Source: Albidovulum sp. (GTDB taxonomy: Bacteria > Pseudomonadota > Alphaproteobacteria > Rhodobacterales > Rhodobacteraceae). Taken from it: a stretch of DNA of 64,000 nucleotides. Shown one piece after another: positions 16,893 through 25,555 of the stretch. The notes below the pieces were generated by a model, which was not told the DNA's origin, did no database searches, and saw only the letters and a program-made list of their open reading frames with translations. Position 1 is the stretch's first letter. Every line of letters begins with the position of its first letter. Location of the stretch: positions 8,839 to 72,838 of the forward strand of contig JAUQYA010000055.1 in NCBI GenBank assembly GCA_030837785.1. Direction: 5' to 3'. The position numbers were made by a program, and so were the translations under genes.

Positions 16893-17519
16893 ATGAGCAC
16901 GAATCTTCGTGAAGAAATGAAGGCCCGCAAACAGGCCTATGTGCAGGACGAGATCATCGCCGCAGCAGCCCGGCTTTTCGCCGAACGCGGCATCCGTGCC
17001 GTGACCATCGACGATATCGCCTCGAGCTTGGGCTACACGAAGTCGGTCATCTATTACTACTTCAAGAACAAGAACCAGGTGCTGTGGGAGATCTTCAACC
17101 GTATCCACGAAGCCTGGTGGGCCGACATGATGACGGTGATGGAGCGGGACATTCCACCGGACCAGAAGCTGGCCGCCCTGATCCGGCAGCATTCGCTGAA
17201 CGTGATGGACCGGACGGAATGGACCGCCATCTTCTTCCGCGACCAGTCGGAACTGACCGAAACGCAGCAGCGCACGGTGACGGAACGCAAGCGCCTGTTC
17301 GACAAGAATTTCCGCGATACCTATGCCGCTGGCGTGGCGGCGGGCCTGTTCAGGGACATCCCCCCCGCGATCGTCTCCAGCGGCATCATCGGCATGTGCA
17401 ACCAGACCCATGTCTGGTTCAAGAAGGGCAAGGGCCTCTCCGCCGCCGAGATCGCCGATCATTTCACCGGCATCATCCTCGACGGCTGCCGGGTTCAGGC
17501 GGCTGGCCGGCTCGCATAA
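16893..17519 (+). CDS. TetR/AcrR family transcriptional regulator
   Basis: A 208-residue regulator. The N-terminal TetR helix-turn-helix spans about residues 20-66 (AAARLFAERGIRAVTIDDIA, then SLGYTKSVIYYYFKNKNQV), followed by a helical ligand domain. The C-terminal tail overlaps the convergent amidase gene by 25 bases. It is the only regulator inside the 7.5-27 kb island and sits beside operator-like site C, so it is the obvious candidate to control the cluster, probably responding to a CoA ester or the imported compound (inference). Confidence 0.9.
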   Translation: MSTNLREEMKARKQAYVQDEIIAAAARLFAERGIRAVTIDDIASSLGYTKSVIYYYFKNKNQVLWEIFNRIHEAWWADMMTVMERDIPPDQKLAALIRQHSLNVMDRTEWTAIFFRDQSELTETQQRTVTERKRLFDKNFRDTYAAGVAAGLFRDIPPAIVSSGIIGMCNQTHVWFKKGKGLSAAEIADHFTGIILDGCRVQAAGRLA

Positions 17520-18934
17520 CGCCCGATCCACGGCGCGGCGCGCTCCAGCTGGGCCGAGGCGCGCAGCACCGTATCCTCGGCGCCGAAGCGGCCGATGAGC
17601 TGCACGCCGACCGGCAGCCCCTCTTCCGTCCAGTGCAGCGGCAGGCTGGCCGCGGGCTGGCCCGAGGCATTGATGATCGCCAGAAAGGCGGTGTAGCGTC
17701 CGGCCTTGCGGCGGAAGCTCTCGAAATCCTCCGCCATGCTCAGGACGCACAGCTTCGCAGGAAGCTGGGTCAGCGTGGGCGTCAGCACAAGGTCGAAATC
17801 CGTCATGTAATCGGCCATCATGCGCCCGACGGCGTGGAAGCGGTTGATCGCCAGCGCATAGGCCTCGGCCCCCAGCCTTTGGCCCCGATGGTAGGCGTCG
17901 AGTATCGCGGGCTCCAGGTATCCGGTCAGATCCGCCACAGGTTTTTGTCGCACGAAACCGTTCACTGTCAGGGCGACACTCGCGCTCATCACGTCGATGA
18001 TGGCACCGATGAAGCTGGAATACTTCAGCGCGGGCGGCGGCGCATTCACCACCTCGTGCCCCATGCCGGCCAATAGCTCTGCCGTCGCCTGAACGGCCTT
18101 GGTGCAGGCCGGGTCGATCGCGATGCCCTCCCAGGCTTCGGTCCAGCAGGCAATGCGCAGCGGGCGATCGAAGGGCAGGTCCAGCCGGGCAAGCCAGGAC
18201 TCCGGACGTTCAGGCGCGGCATAGGGCTGGCCGCGTTCCATCCCGGCAATGCCGTCCATCGCGGCGGCTGTGTCGCGCACCGTGCGCGTCAGAACGCCAT
18301 CGACGGCAAGCCCGCCCCAGCCCTCGCCCCTGAGCGGGCCATAGGGAACCAGCCCGCGCGAGGGCTTCAGGCCATAGACCCCGCAGCACGAGGCGGGAAT
18401 GCGGATCGACCCGCCGCCATCGCTGCCATGTGCGATCGGCACGATGCCGGTGGCGACGGCAACCGCCGCCCCACCGCTGGACCCGCCGCTGGATCGTTCT
18501 CGGTCCCACGGGTTGCGGGTCGGGCCTCCGTTCTGCACCGCCTCTGTCGTGGGAGCCATGCAGAACTCGGGAACTGTGGTGCGCCCGAAAGGCAGAAAAC
18601 CATCGGCCAGGAACCGGCTTTGCAGCGTCGCGTCGATGGCCGATGTCATGTCCGCGAACAGCCGCGAGCCGACCGAGGAGGGCAGGAAGGTTGAGGCGAG
18701 GCCCGAATCCTTCAGCAGAAATGGCAGGCCGCCAAAGGTGCCCTTCGGCTGTGCCGCCCGCGCCACCTCCATCGCCGCCTCGGGGCGCAAGTAACACAGC
18801 GCGTTCAAGGGGCCATTGCGGGCCTCGGCGATCCGCAGGGCGCAGTCGAGCAGCTCGGCGGGCGACACCTCGCCCTTATGGACCAGCGCGGCGAGGGCAA
18901 GTCCGTCACGGCTTTCGTATTCGTCGGTCCGCAT
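17495..18934 (-). CDS. Amidase signature family amidohydrolase
   Basis: A 479-residue amidase with the complete Ser-cisSer-Lys triad: Lys75 in FLLKDSG, Ser152 in GGSSGGAA and Ser176 in GSDGGGSIRIPAS, the last two exactly 24 residues apart as in the family. It hydrolyses a C-N amide bond, likely in the cytoplasm since no signal peptide is present. It starts 4 bases after the CoA ligase stop upstream, so it belongs to the long minus-strand operon 25351-17495. It may release ammonia or an amine from the imported substrate. Confidence 0.9.
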   Translation of the reverse strand: MRTDEYESRDGLALAALVHKGEVSPAELLDCALRIAEARNGPLNALCYLRPEAAMEVARAAQPKGTFGGLPFLLKDSGLASTFLPSSVGSRLFADMTSAIDATLQSRFLADGFLPFGRTTVPEFCMAPTTEAVQNGGPTRNPWDRERSSGGSSGGAAVAVATGIVPIAHGSDGGGSIRIPASCCGVYGLKPSRGLVPYGPLRGEGWGGLAVDGVLTRTVRDTAAAMDGIAGMERGQPYAAPERPESWLARLDLPFDRPLRIACWTEAWEGIAIDPACTKAVQATAELLAGMGHEVVNAPPPALKYSSFIGAIIDVMSASVALTVNGFVRQKPVADLTGYLEPAILDAYHRGQRLGAEAYALAINRFHAVGRMMADYMTDFDLVLTPTLTQLPAKLCVLSMAEDFESFRRKAGRYTAFLAIINASGQPAASLPLHWTEEGLPVGVQLIGRFGAEDTVLRASAQLERAAPWIGRYASRPAA

Positions 18935-18938
18935 TGTC

Positions 18939-20453
18939 CTACTCCGCCGCCCCGACAAGCTGGCGGGCAAGTGCCGCCTTGTCCACCTTGCCGGTCTTTC
19001 CAAGCGGAAACTCAGCCTGGAACACATAGCGGTGCGGAACCTTGAAATCGGAAAGCGTCTGCGCGGCGTGTTCTTCCAGAGCCGTGCCCGAAACTTCGGC
19101 ACCGGGGCGCAGCACGATGAAGGCGACCGGCACCTCGCCGAAGATCCGGTCGGGTGCGCCGATCACCGCCGCGCCCTGTACGGCGGGATGGGTGGCCAAT
19201 GCCTCCTCGACCTCGGACGGCGAGATGTTGGCGCCGCCCCGGATGATGATGTCCTTGATCCGCCCGGTGATGAAGAAGTTGCCCGCGGCATCGCGATGGC
19301 CCAGATCGCCGGTGCGGAACAGATCGCCGGAGAAGGCGGCCGCAGTCTGTTCGGGTGCCTTCATGTATCGCTTCATCGTGGCGGCGGCGCGGACGAGGAT
19401 TTCGCCCTGCTCGCCATCGGCGCAATCGCTGCCATCGGGGCGGACGATGCGCACCTTCAGGCCCGGCGCTGCCCGGCCCACGGCGCCCGCCGCCAGCGGC
19501 CGGGGATCTCCCGCCAGCCTGCCGAAGACCGGGGTGCTTTCGGTCATCGCGTAATAGTTCTGCAAATCCGCGCCGAAGCGCGCGGTGAAGCGCTGCCGCA
19601 TCTCGGGCGGCAGGGGTGCCCCGGCGGCGATCATCACCCGGACATGCGAAAGGTCGAAGGTCAGGTCGCGCTGCTCGCAATATTCCAGCATCATCGAGAA
19701 CATCGTCGGCACGCCGTGGTAAACGGTGACCGCGTGGGCCACCATCGCCTCCAGCACGTCGCGGGGATGGAACCGGCGCAGGATCACCACCCGCCCGCCT
19801 GCCTGCAAGCCCGCCGCCGCCCCGGTGGACAGTCCGTAGAGATAGCCAAGCGGCAGCGCGACCAGCGTGGTGTCGGTGCTGCCGATGCCCCACATCTCGG
19901 CCAGCGCGCGCGGGGCCGCGACCTGCGCGGCATGATCCAGGACGATGGCCTTGGGCGTGCCCGTGGTGCCGGAGGTGTAGATGATCAGGAAGTCATCGCC
20001 GGCCCGCACATCCGCAGGGGGCTGCAAGGTCTGGTCGAGGGCCGCATCGCGCACCTCGCCAATCGGCAGCAGCGTGACATTCGTTCCCGCCTCGCGCGCA
20101 AGGTCGGCCACGGCATCGTCATGCAAGAGCACCGAGGCACCGCTGTGCGAGACGGTATAGGCGACCTCTGAAGGCGTCAGGTTGGGGTTGATCGGCACGA
20201 ACACCGCCCCGAGCCGCGCCGCCGCATAGTAGCAGAACATCAGTTCCGGCCGGTTCTGGCTGTAGGCCGCAAAGACCGACCCCTGCCCGATCCCCTTGGC
20301 GGTCAGATGGCGCGCCGTCAGATTCACGGCCTCCAGAAGCTGCGCATAGCTCAGATCCTCATCCCCGAACACCAGCGCGGATCGGCCGGGATCACGCCTT
20401 GCGGCGGCAACAAGGGCGGTAAAGACGTTCCGCACAGGAGAGGTATCAGTCAT
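18939..20453 (-). CDS. AMP-dependent acyl-CoA synthetase/ligase
   Basis: A 504-residue adenylate-forming ligase: P-loop YTSGTTGTPKA, A5-type YYAMTESTPVFG, GDLFRTGDLGHRD and GRIKDIIIRGGANISPSEVE, and a final catalytic Lys region FPLGKTGKVDK. It activates a carboxylate to its CoA thioester using ATP. The start at 20453 follows the deacetylase stop by 23 bases. It supplies the CoA entry step for the acyl-CoA dehydrogenase, MaoC and SDR enzymes encoded around it. Chain length or aromatic preference cannot be read. Confidence 0.92.
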   Translation of the reverse strand: MTDTSPVRNVFTALVAAARRDPGRSALVFGDEDLSYAQLLEAVNLTARHLTAKGIGQGSVFAAYSQNRPELMFCYYAAARLGAVFVPINPNLTPSEVAYTVSHSGASVLLHDDAVADLAREAGTNVTLLPIGEVRDAALDQTLQPPADVRAGDDFLIIYTSGTTGTPKAIVLDHAAQVAAPRALAEMWGIGSTDTTLVALPLGYLYGLSTGAAAGLQAGGRVVILRRFHPRDVLEAMVAHAVTVYHGVPTMFSMMLEYCEQRDLTFDLSHVRVMIAAGAPLPPEMRQRFTARFGADLQNYYAMTESTPVFGRLAGDPRPLAAGAVGRAAPGLKVRIVRPDGSDCADGEQGEILVRAAATMKRYMKAPEQTAAAFSGDLFRTGDLGHRDAAGNFFITGRIKDIIIRGGANISPSEVEEALATHPAVQGAAVIGAPDRIFGEVPVAFIVLRPGAEVSGTALEEHAAQTLSDFKVPHRYVFQAEFPLGKTGKVDKAALARQLVGAAE

Positions 20454-20476
20454 GTGAGTCACCGAAGATGTTTTTA

Positions 20477-21313
20477 TCAGGAAGCGGAAGCAAGCTGGGC
20501 ATCCTGGCGGCGAGCTTCCTCGGCCATGGTGCGGAAGGCCGCGCCGCGGGCCTGCATGTGTTCGATCAGCTGCCCCAGCATCTCGATGCGCGGGCCGCGC
20601 CCGATGATCTGCGGATGCATGGTCAGGGTGAATACGCCGTCCGGCACATGGTCGTGGCAATAGTCGAACTCGGCACGCCAGCAGGACAGAACCTCGTCCG
20701 GCGTCCGCATCGGGCCGTGCAGGGGCTTGTTCAGGAAGGCGAAATAGGGGAAATCGTCCAGCTCCCAAGCCACCGGCATTTCGACCAAGGGCGTCGGCTT
20801 TCCCGCCACGAAAACCTCTTGGTCCACGCGGTCGCCGGTGCGGGCGCGATAGGGGGTGAAGTCGTCGGCCATCATGCTGCTGTCGTAAAGAAAGCCGCGC
20901 GCGCTCAGCAGGTCGACCGACTCGGCCGAGAGATCCCACGCCGGAGAGCGATAGCCTATCGGGCGGAAATCCGGCCCGAGAACCTCGCGCAGGCGAGCGA
21001 TCGAGCGGTCCAGAAGCCGCGCTTCTTCCCCCGGCGCCAGACCGACCGGGGTTTCGTGGCAGTCGCCATGCACCCCGATCTCGTGCCCTTCCGTCAGGAT
21101 GCGCCGCGTCTCTTGCGGGAACGAGGCGGCGGTATGCGCGGGAACGAAGAACGTCGCCTTCACCTGCTTGCGCGCCAGAAGCTCCAGCACCCTGGGCAGG
21201 CCGACATTGGCGCCATATTCCCCGCGCGAGACCGGAGTCGCACTGGTCTGGCGAAAGGTTCCTGCCCAAAGCGACACCGCATCGAAATCGAAGCCGAGGC
21301 AGACCGTCGTCAT
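20477..21313 (-). CDS. Polysaccharide-deacetylase-fold (NodB/PuuE-like) hydrolase
   Basis: A 278-residue NodB-homology protein. FDFD near the N-terminus supplies the metal or catalytic Asp, and GVHGDCHETP gives the His-x3-His zinc pair. YRSPAWDLS and LTMHPQIIGRG are later catalytic-core motifs. The close link with nitrogen catabolism genes suggests an allantoinase/PuuE- or amide-hydrolase-like role on a small molecule rather than a polysaccharide; this is inferred. It has no signal peptide, which agrees with a cytoplasmic substrate. The start overlaps the acyl-CoA dehydrogenase stop (21310) by 4 bases. Confidence 0.82.
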   Translation of the reverse strand: MTTVCLGFDFDAVSLWAGTFRQTSATPVSRGEYGANVGLPRVLELLARKQVKATFFVPAHTAASFPQETRRILTEGHEIGVHGDCHETPVGLAPGEEARLLDRSIARLREVLGPDFRPIGYRSPAWDLSAESVDLLSARGFLYDSSMMADDFTPYRARTGDRVDQEVFVAGKPTPLVEMPVAWELDDFPYFAFLNKPLHGPMRTPDEVLSCWRAEFDYCHDHVPDGVFTLTMHPQIIGRGPRIEMLGQLIEHMQARGAAFRTMAEEARRQDAQLASAS

Positions 21314-22488
21314 GGCAAAAGCCCCAGATAGGCCATCTCGTCATCGCCCTTCATCCGGCGCGAGATGACCAGCCGGTTGATGTCGTTCGTGCCCTCGCCG
21401 ATGGTGTAGAGCAGCGCCTCGCGGTGCAGGCGCTCGACCGTGTATTCGCGGATATAGCCCGCGCCGCCGTGGACCACGACCGCCGCATGGGCGATGGCCA
21501 GCGCCTCGTCCGATGCCTGCATCTTGGCCATGGCGCTGATCATGTCGCAGCGCCCGCCGCTTTCCTTGATCCGGGCGGCTTCGCGGGTGATCAGGCGCGC
21601 GCATACCAGCCGCGTCGCCATGTCCGCCAACCGGAACTGGATGCCCTGATGCTGGTCGATGGGAACGCCGAAGGTCACGCGTTCGGCGGCATACCGCTTT
21701 GCCTCGGACAGCGCATTGGCGGCCAGACCGACCGCGCTGGCGGCAATGGCGATACGGCCGATCTCAAGCGCCTCCATCAGTTGCGCGAAGCCCTTCCCCT
21801 CCACCCCGCCGAGAAGATCGGCGCGGGAAAGCGGCACCGCGTCCATCTCGATCTGGACGGTATCCACAAGGTCAAATCCGGTCTTGTGGAACGTCGTCGT
21901 AACAGAAACGCCGGGGCGGGATTTTTCGACGAGGAAAAGGCTGAAGCGCGGTTTCTCGCCGGCCCCCGCCGGATGCCGCACCAGCGTCAGCATGACCGTG
22001 GCCTTGGCCCCGTTGGTCACATAGGTTTTCGACGCGGTCAGCGCATAGCCATCACCATCCGGGCGGGCTGTCCCGCGGATGGATTGCAGGTCTGACCCGC
22101 CGGCCGGCTCGGTCAGGCAAAGAGAGCCGCGATGGTCGCCACTGGCCAGTCCGGGAAGGAAGCGCGCCTTCTGTTCCGGCGTGCCATAGGTGGCGATGGC
22201 ATAGGCGACGGTGCTGTGGCTGTTGACATAGGCGGCGAGTGTGGTCCAGCCGCGCGCCAGAACCTCCATCACGGCGGCAAGGGCCGTGGCGCGCAGGCCA
22301 AGGCCACCGAATTCCTCCGGCACGGCGATGCCGAAGAGGCCCAGCGCCTTCATCTCGTCAACCAGCGCGTCGGGGTATGCCCCGGCCTGTTCCAGTCGCG
22401 AGACCTCGGCCCGCACCCGCTCCTCGACAAAGCGCGAAACCGCGTCGAGGATTGCCTGTTCGTCGTCGGTCATGTCCACAAAGCTCAT
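21310..22488 (-). CDS. Acyl-CoA dehydrogenase family flavoprotein
   Basis: A 392-residue ACAD with the usual order: N-terminal helices, CLTEPAGGSDLQSI flavin loop, KTYVTNGAKA strand, GVPIDQHQGIQFRLADMA and GGAGYIREYTVERLHREA near the end. The base glutamate is probably in YTIGEGTNDINR. I took ATG 22488 because it overlaps the SDR stop by ATGA; the 22500 extension is unnecessary. It oxidises an acyl-CoA to the enoyl-CoA for MaoC hydration. Confidence 0.93.
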   Translation of the reverse strand: MSFVDMTDDEQAILDAVSRFVEERVRAEVSRLEQAGAYPDALVDEMKALGLFGIAVPEEFGGLGLRATALAAVMEVLARGWTTLAAYVNSHSTVAYAIATYGTPEQKARFLPGLASGDHRGSLCLTEPAGGSDLQSIRGTARPDGDGYALTASKTYVTNGAKATVMLTLVRHPAGAGEKPRFSLFLVEKSRPGVSVTTTFHKTGFDLVDTVQIEMDAVPLSRADLLGGVEGKGFAQLMEALEIGRIAIAASAVGLAANALSEAKRYAAERVTFGVPIDQHQGIQFRLADMATRLVCARLITREAARIKESGGRCDMISAMAKMQASDEALAIAHAAVVVHGGAGYIREYTVERLHREALLYTIGEGTNDINRLVISRRMKGDDEMAYLGLLP

Positions 22489-23273
22489 TTCGCCGTCCAA
22501 CCTCCATCAGCGACAAAGCACTGGCCGGTGACGTAGCTCGCGGCATCGCTGAGAAGGAACGCGATGACGCCGGCAATTTCATCCGCCTTGCCCTTGCGTT
22601 GCATCGGCACGATGCGGTTCACCCAGTCCGGGTCGGCACCGACGCCCGCCATGGGCGGCGCATCGGGCCCGAGGATGCGCTGCGAGTTGCCGCGCACGTT
22701 GGTCTCGATGGCGCCGGGGCACACGGCGTTCACCGCGATGCCATTCTTTGCGTAAAAGCAGCCCAGATGCTTGGTCAGCCCGATCACCGCATGTTTCGAC
22801 GCGGTATAGGAGGCACCGTCCGCCATCCCCACCAGCCCGCCGACCGAGGCGACGTTGACGATACGCCCCTGCCCCGCGGCCACCATGTGGCGCAGCGCGG
22901 CGCGGCAGGCATAGAAGGTGCCGCGCAGGTTGACGTTCAGGATCTGGTCCCACAGCACATCGGTGGTGTCGATGCCGCTGGCGAAGCCGTCGAAGATCGC
23001 GGCGTTGGCGATCAGCCCGTCGATGCGGCCATGGTCACGCACCGCCCCGTCGATCAGGGCATCGACCTGGGCGGAATCCCGCACGTCGGCGCGATGGAAT
23101 TCCGCCTTGCCCCCCGCTTCGGCCACGGCCTTCAGCGTCGCGGCGCCCTCGTCTTCCAGAATACCGCCGATCACGACCCTGGCGCCGGCGCGGGCCAGTT
23201 GCAGCACGGTGGCACGGCCGATGCCGGTTTCACCCCCGGTTATGACCACGACGCGATCCGCAAATTCCGACAT
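22485..23273 (-). CDS. Short-chain dehydrogenase/reductase (3-hydroxyacyl or alcohol dehydrogenase)
   Basis: A 262-residue classical SDR: NAD site TGGETGIGR, LIANAAI, catalytic Ser in NVASVGG, Tyr/Lys in YTASKHA, and the C-terminal QCFVADGGW. Acidic residues after the second strand are not obvious, so NAD or NADP preference is unclear. Start 23273 was chosen over 23303. It overlaps the acyl-CoA dehydrogenase and would oxidise the hydroxyacyl-CoA made by MaoC in a beta-oxidation-like order. Confidence 0.9.
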   Translation of the reverse strand: MSEFADRVVVITGGETGIGRATVLQLARAGARVVIGGILEDEGAATLKAVAEAGGKAEFHRADVRDSAQVDALIDGAVRDHGRIDGLIANAAIFDGFASGIDTTDVLWDQILNVNLRGTFYACRAALRHMVAAGQGRIVNVASVGGLVGMADGASYTASKHAVIGLTKHLGCFYAKNGIAVNAVCPGAIETNVRGNSQRILGPDAPPMAGVGADPDWVNRIVPMQRKGKADEIAGVIAFLLSDAASYVTGQCFVADGGWTAK

Positions 23274-23348
23274 CCTGACTCTCCTGTTGGTTCTGGGGCG
23301 CAAGGGCGCCGAAACGGGGGCCGGGCGCGCGACGCCCGGCAGGGAAGG

Positions 23349-24959
23349 TTATCGCAGACGCTCGGCCGGGAATTTGCGGCCCATGTCGCGCAGGATTTCC
23401 CGCGCCGCATTATGGCCGGGCACACCCGTGACACCGCCGCCCGGATGGCACGCCGCGCCGCACATGTAGAGGTTGGCGACCGGCGTCCGGTAGTCGGCGT
23501 AATGCGCGATAGGGCGGCGGAAGAAGACCTGATCCAGGCTCATCTCGCCATGATGAACATGGCCGCCCGCCATGGCGAACATTTCTTCGATATCCGGCGG
23601 GGTCAGGATCTGGGCGTGCAGAACCTCCTTGTCGAAGCCCGGGGCATAGCGGCAGATCTGGTCCAGAACGATGCGCAAGAGATCGCCCCGCGTCTCGTCG
23701 TTCCATTCGCGGCCATTCAGCTTGTAGGGCACATGGCCGCCCATGATCTGCACGACATGCTTGCCCTGCGGGGCCACCGTGTCGTCATATTCGCTGGGCG
23801 TGGTGATCCACAGGTAGGGCCGGCGCGAAATCTCGCCGCCCTGCGCCATGGCGAAGGCTTCTTCCAGCTCGTCCGAATTCTCGGCGATGGTGATCGAGCC
23901 GGGATTGCCGTTCGAGACGCGCCGCGCGTCAAAGGCGGTCCAGCGCGGAAGCGCATTGGTTGCCAGATTGATCTTGAAGGCGATGGAAGTGGTCCGGTGC
24001 CGCGCGACCTGCCCCACCACCTCGGGGGACAGATGTTCATTGCCGATCAGCTGATTGTAGGTCAGCTTGGCGCCTGCGTTCGAGACAACCCGCCCGGCCT
24101 CGATCACGCGGCCATCGTCAAGGCGCACGCCGATCGCCTTGCCATCGCGAATTTCGACCCGCTGGACGGAATGGCCGGTGATCACCTCGCCGCCGTGCAG
24201 GGTGACGAACTTCAGGAGCGCCTCCGAGATCGACCCCATGCCGCCCCGGATCAGGCCGCCACCACCGGCCGCCGTCGTATTGTCGCGCATCAGCGGGCGC
24301 GCCAGCACATAGGCCGATCCGGGGGTCTTGGGGCTGATCACGCCAGCCGCCCCCGAGGCATAGCTGCCAAGATAGGTCAGCACCTCGTCGCTTTCGAACC
24401 AGCGCTTCAGGAATTCGTGCGCCGAAAGCGTCAGCAGATCCCACAGATCATAGATCCGCCCGCCGATGTCCTTCATCCGCCAGGCCAGCCCCAGCGTCTT
24501 CGCCAGATCCTTCGGCTTCATCGACGAAGGATCGACCGGGGTTTCGAACATCAGTCGCCGGACGAAGGGCATCAGCCCCTGCATATGCGCCACGAATTTC
24601 GGATAGTTCTCGGCATCCTTCGCCGAAAACTGCGTCAGCTCCGCGATGAACTTCTTCTCGTCGGACCAGGCGAGAATGCTCTTGCCACTTTCGAAGGGGT
24701 GGAACGAGGGCGGAACCTCGATCACCTCGACCCCATGCTTCACGAGATCGAGGTCCAGCATGACCTTCGGCTGCAACAGCGACATCCAGTAGGACGCGAC
24801 CGAGACCTTGAAACCCGGCCACACCTCCCTCGTGATGGCAGCACCGCCGACGAAGGGTTGACGCTCGACCAGGCAGACCTTGACACCTGCCTTGGCCAGA
24901 TAGGCGGCGCAGACAAGGCCGTTATGGCCGGCGCCGATGATGACGGCATCGTATTTCAT
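23349..24959 (-). CDS. PYROXD2/phytoene-desaturase-like FAD oxidoreductase
   Basis: A 536-residue protein with an N-terminal FAD site (DAVIIGAGHNGLVCAAYLAKAG) and the CrtI-like C-terminal motif (CGAACHPGGGVTGVPGHNAA). Bacterial homologues are annotated phytoene dehydrogenase-like or pyridine nucleotide-disulfide oxidoreductase domain 2; they are usually unrelated to carotenoids. There are no crt genes nearby. It lies between ridA (4-base overlap) and the SDR (75 bases), so it is probably a C-C or C-N desaturation step of the pathway. Confidence 0.83.
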   Translation of the reverse strand: MKYDAVIIGAGHNGLVCAAYLAKAGVKVCLVERQPFVGGAAITREVWPGFKVSVASYWMSLLQPKVMLDLDLVKHGVEVIEVPPSFHPFESGKSILAWSDEKKFIAELTQFSAKDAENYPKFVAHMQGLMPFVRRLMFETPVDPSSMKPKDLAKTLGLAWRMKDIGGRIYDLWDLLTLSAHEFLKRWFESDEVLTYLGSYASGAAGVISPKTPGSAYVLARPLMRDNTTAAGGGGLIRGGMGSISEALLKFVTLHGGEVITGHSVQRVEIRDGKAIGVRLDDGRVIEAGRVVSNAGAKLTYNQLIGNEHLSPEVVGQVARHRTTSIAFKINLATNALPRWTAFDARRVSNGNPGSITIAENSDELEEAFAMAQGGEISRRPYLWITTPSEYDDTVAPQGKHVVQIMGGHVPYKLNGREWNDETRGDLLRIVLDQICRYAPGFDKEVLHAQILTPPDIEEMFAMAGGHVHHGEMSLDQVFFRRPIAHYADYRTPVANLYMCGAACHPGGGVTGVPGHNAAREILRDMGRKFPAERLR

Positions 24960-25351
24960 GATTGCGGCCCGATCGCGATGACTTCGGATTCGACCAGCAG
25001 CCGGTCGTCATACAGCCCCGCCTGCACCATCACGCTGGCCGGCGGGCGTTCGGGATCGAAATAGCGCAGCCTCACAACCCGGAAGGCCGTCATGAACTCC
25101 GGGTCGTAGGATTTGACGTAGCTGGTCATGCGCGCCACGTCGCCGAACCCCATCCCCGCGCGGGCCAGTGTTGCCTTCAGGTTCTCGAACAAGGCGACGA
25201 TCTGGTCCTCGGCCGAACTGGTCACCGGCTCGCCGTCCGGCCCGGTGCCGACATGGCCGGTCGAGACCAGCACCCCGCGCGCCCTGTCGATCACGGCCAT
25301 CGAGACGCCGGGCCAGGCCTGTCCCGGGGGGTTGACTGGGATGAGTGGCAT
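24956..25351 (-). CDS. RidA (YjgF/YER057c/UK114) family protein
   Basis: A 131-residue RidA-fold protein. The C-terminal half has YFDPERPPASVMVQAGLYDD; the Arg usually found next to the Pro-Pro site for imine binding is here part of RPPASVM. RidA members hydrolyse enamine/imine products of amino acid oxidases, which fits the flavin dehydrogenases of this island; some members are inactive. It is the first gene of the minus-strand operon (ridA-PYROXD2-like-SDR-ACAD-deacetylase-ligase-amidase), preceded by a good promoter. The start at 25351 was chosen over an extension to 25504. Confidence 0.85.
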   Translation of the reverse strand: MPLIPVNPPGQAWPGVSMAVIDRARGVLVSTGHVGTGPDGEPVTSSAEDQIVALFENLKATLARAGMGFGDVARMTSYVKSYDPEFMTAFRVVRLRYFDPERPPASVMVQAGLYDDRLLVESEVIAIGPQS

Positions 25352-25417
25352 CGGTCCTCCTTGGCGCCCGCAGGCGGTGCGCGATCCACCCCGGCGGGAT
25401 GCCGAAGGATTGGACCG

Positions 25418-25447
25418 ATGATACGAATAAAAATACCATGTGGTCAA
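25418..25447 (-). promoter_or_regulatory. Sigma-70-type promoter for the minus-strand ridA operon
   Basis: On the minus strand, TTGACC (25447-25442) and TATCAT (25423-25418) are separated by 18 bases, close to the consensus. The likely start site is about 60 bases before ridA. It lies opposite the racemase promoter and near operator-like site D, so both directions may share control. Confidence 0.45.
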
Positions 25448-25505
25448 CATTTCAGGGCGAAGAATCTTCTTTGGCTTGATGAGGCAAACCAAACAATTGA
25501 CCAAG

Positions 25506-25525
25506 TAGACATTTCAGACTACTCA
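25506..25525 (+). promoter_or_regulatory. Shared operator-like motif, site D, overlapping the racemase 2 promoter
   Basis: TAGACA, seven bases, CTACTCA. It overlaps a promoter-like pair TTGACC (25497-25502) and TACTCA (25520-25525) with 17 bases between. TAGAC..GACTA also forms an inverted repeat with 6 bases between, matching TAGTC..GTCTA at site A. It is 31 bases before the racemase start at 25556, in the divergent region with ridA. Confidence 0.5.
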
Positions 25526-25555
25526 GTATGCCATAAACTTCAAGGAGGCGGCGCC

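Noticed and set aside
23349..24959. Carotenoid phytoene dehydrogenase
   Set aside because: No crtB or other carotenoid genes are nearby. The sequence is of the PYROXD2-like branch and the neighbours are catabolic.
22239..25064. A 941-codon plus-strand open frame across the acyl-CoA dehydrogenase, SDR and PYROXD2-like genes
   Set aside because: It is the antisense shadow of three genes with clear motifs; the translation is low-complexity and has no recognisable domain.
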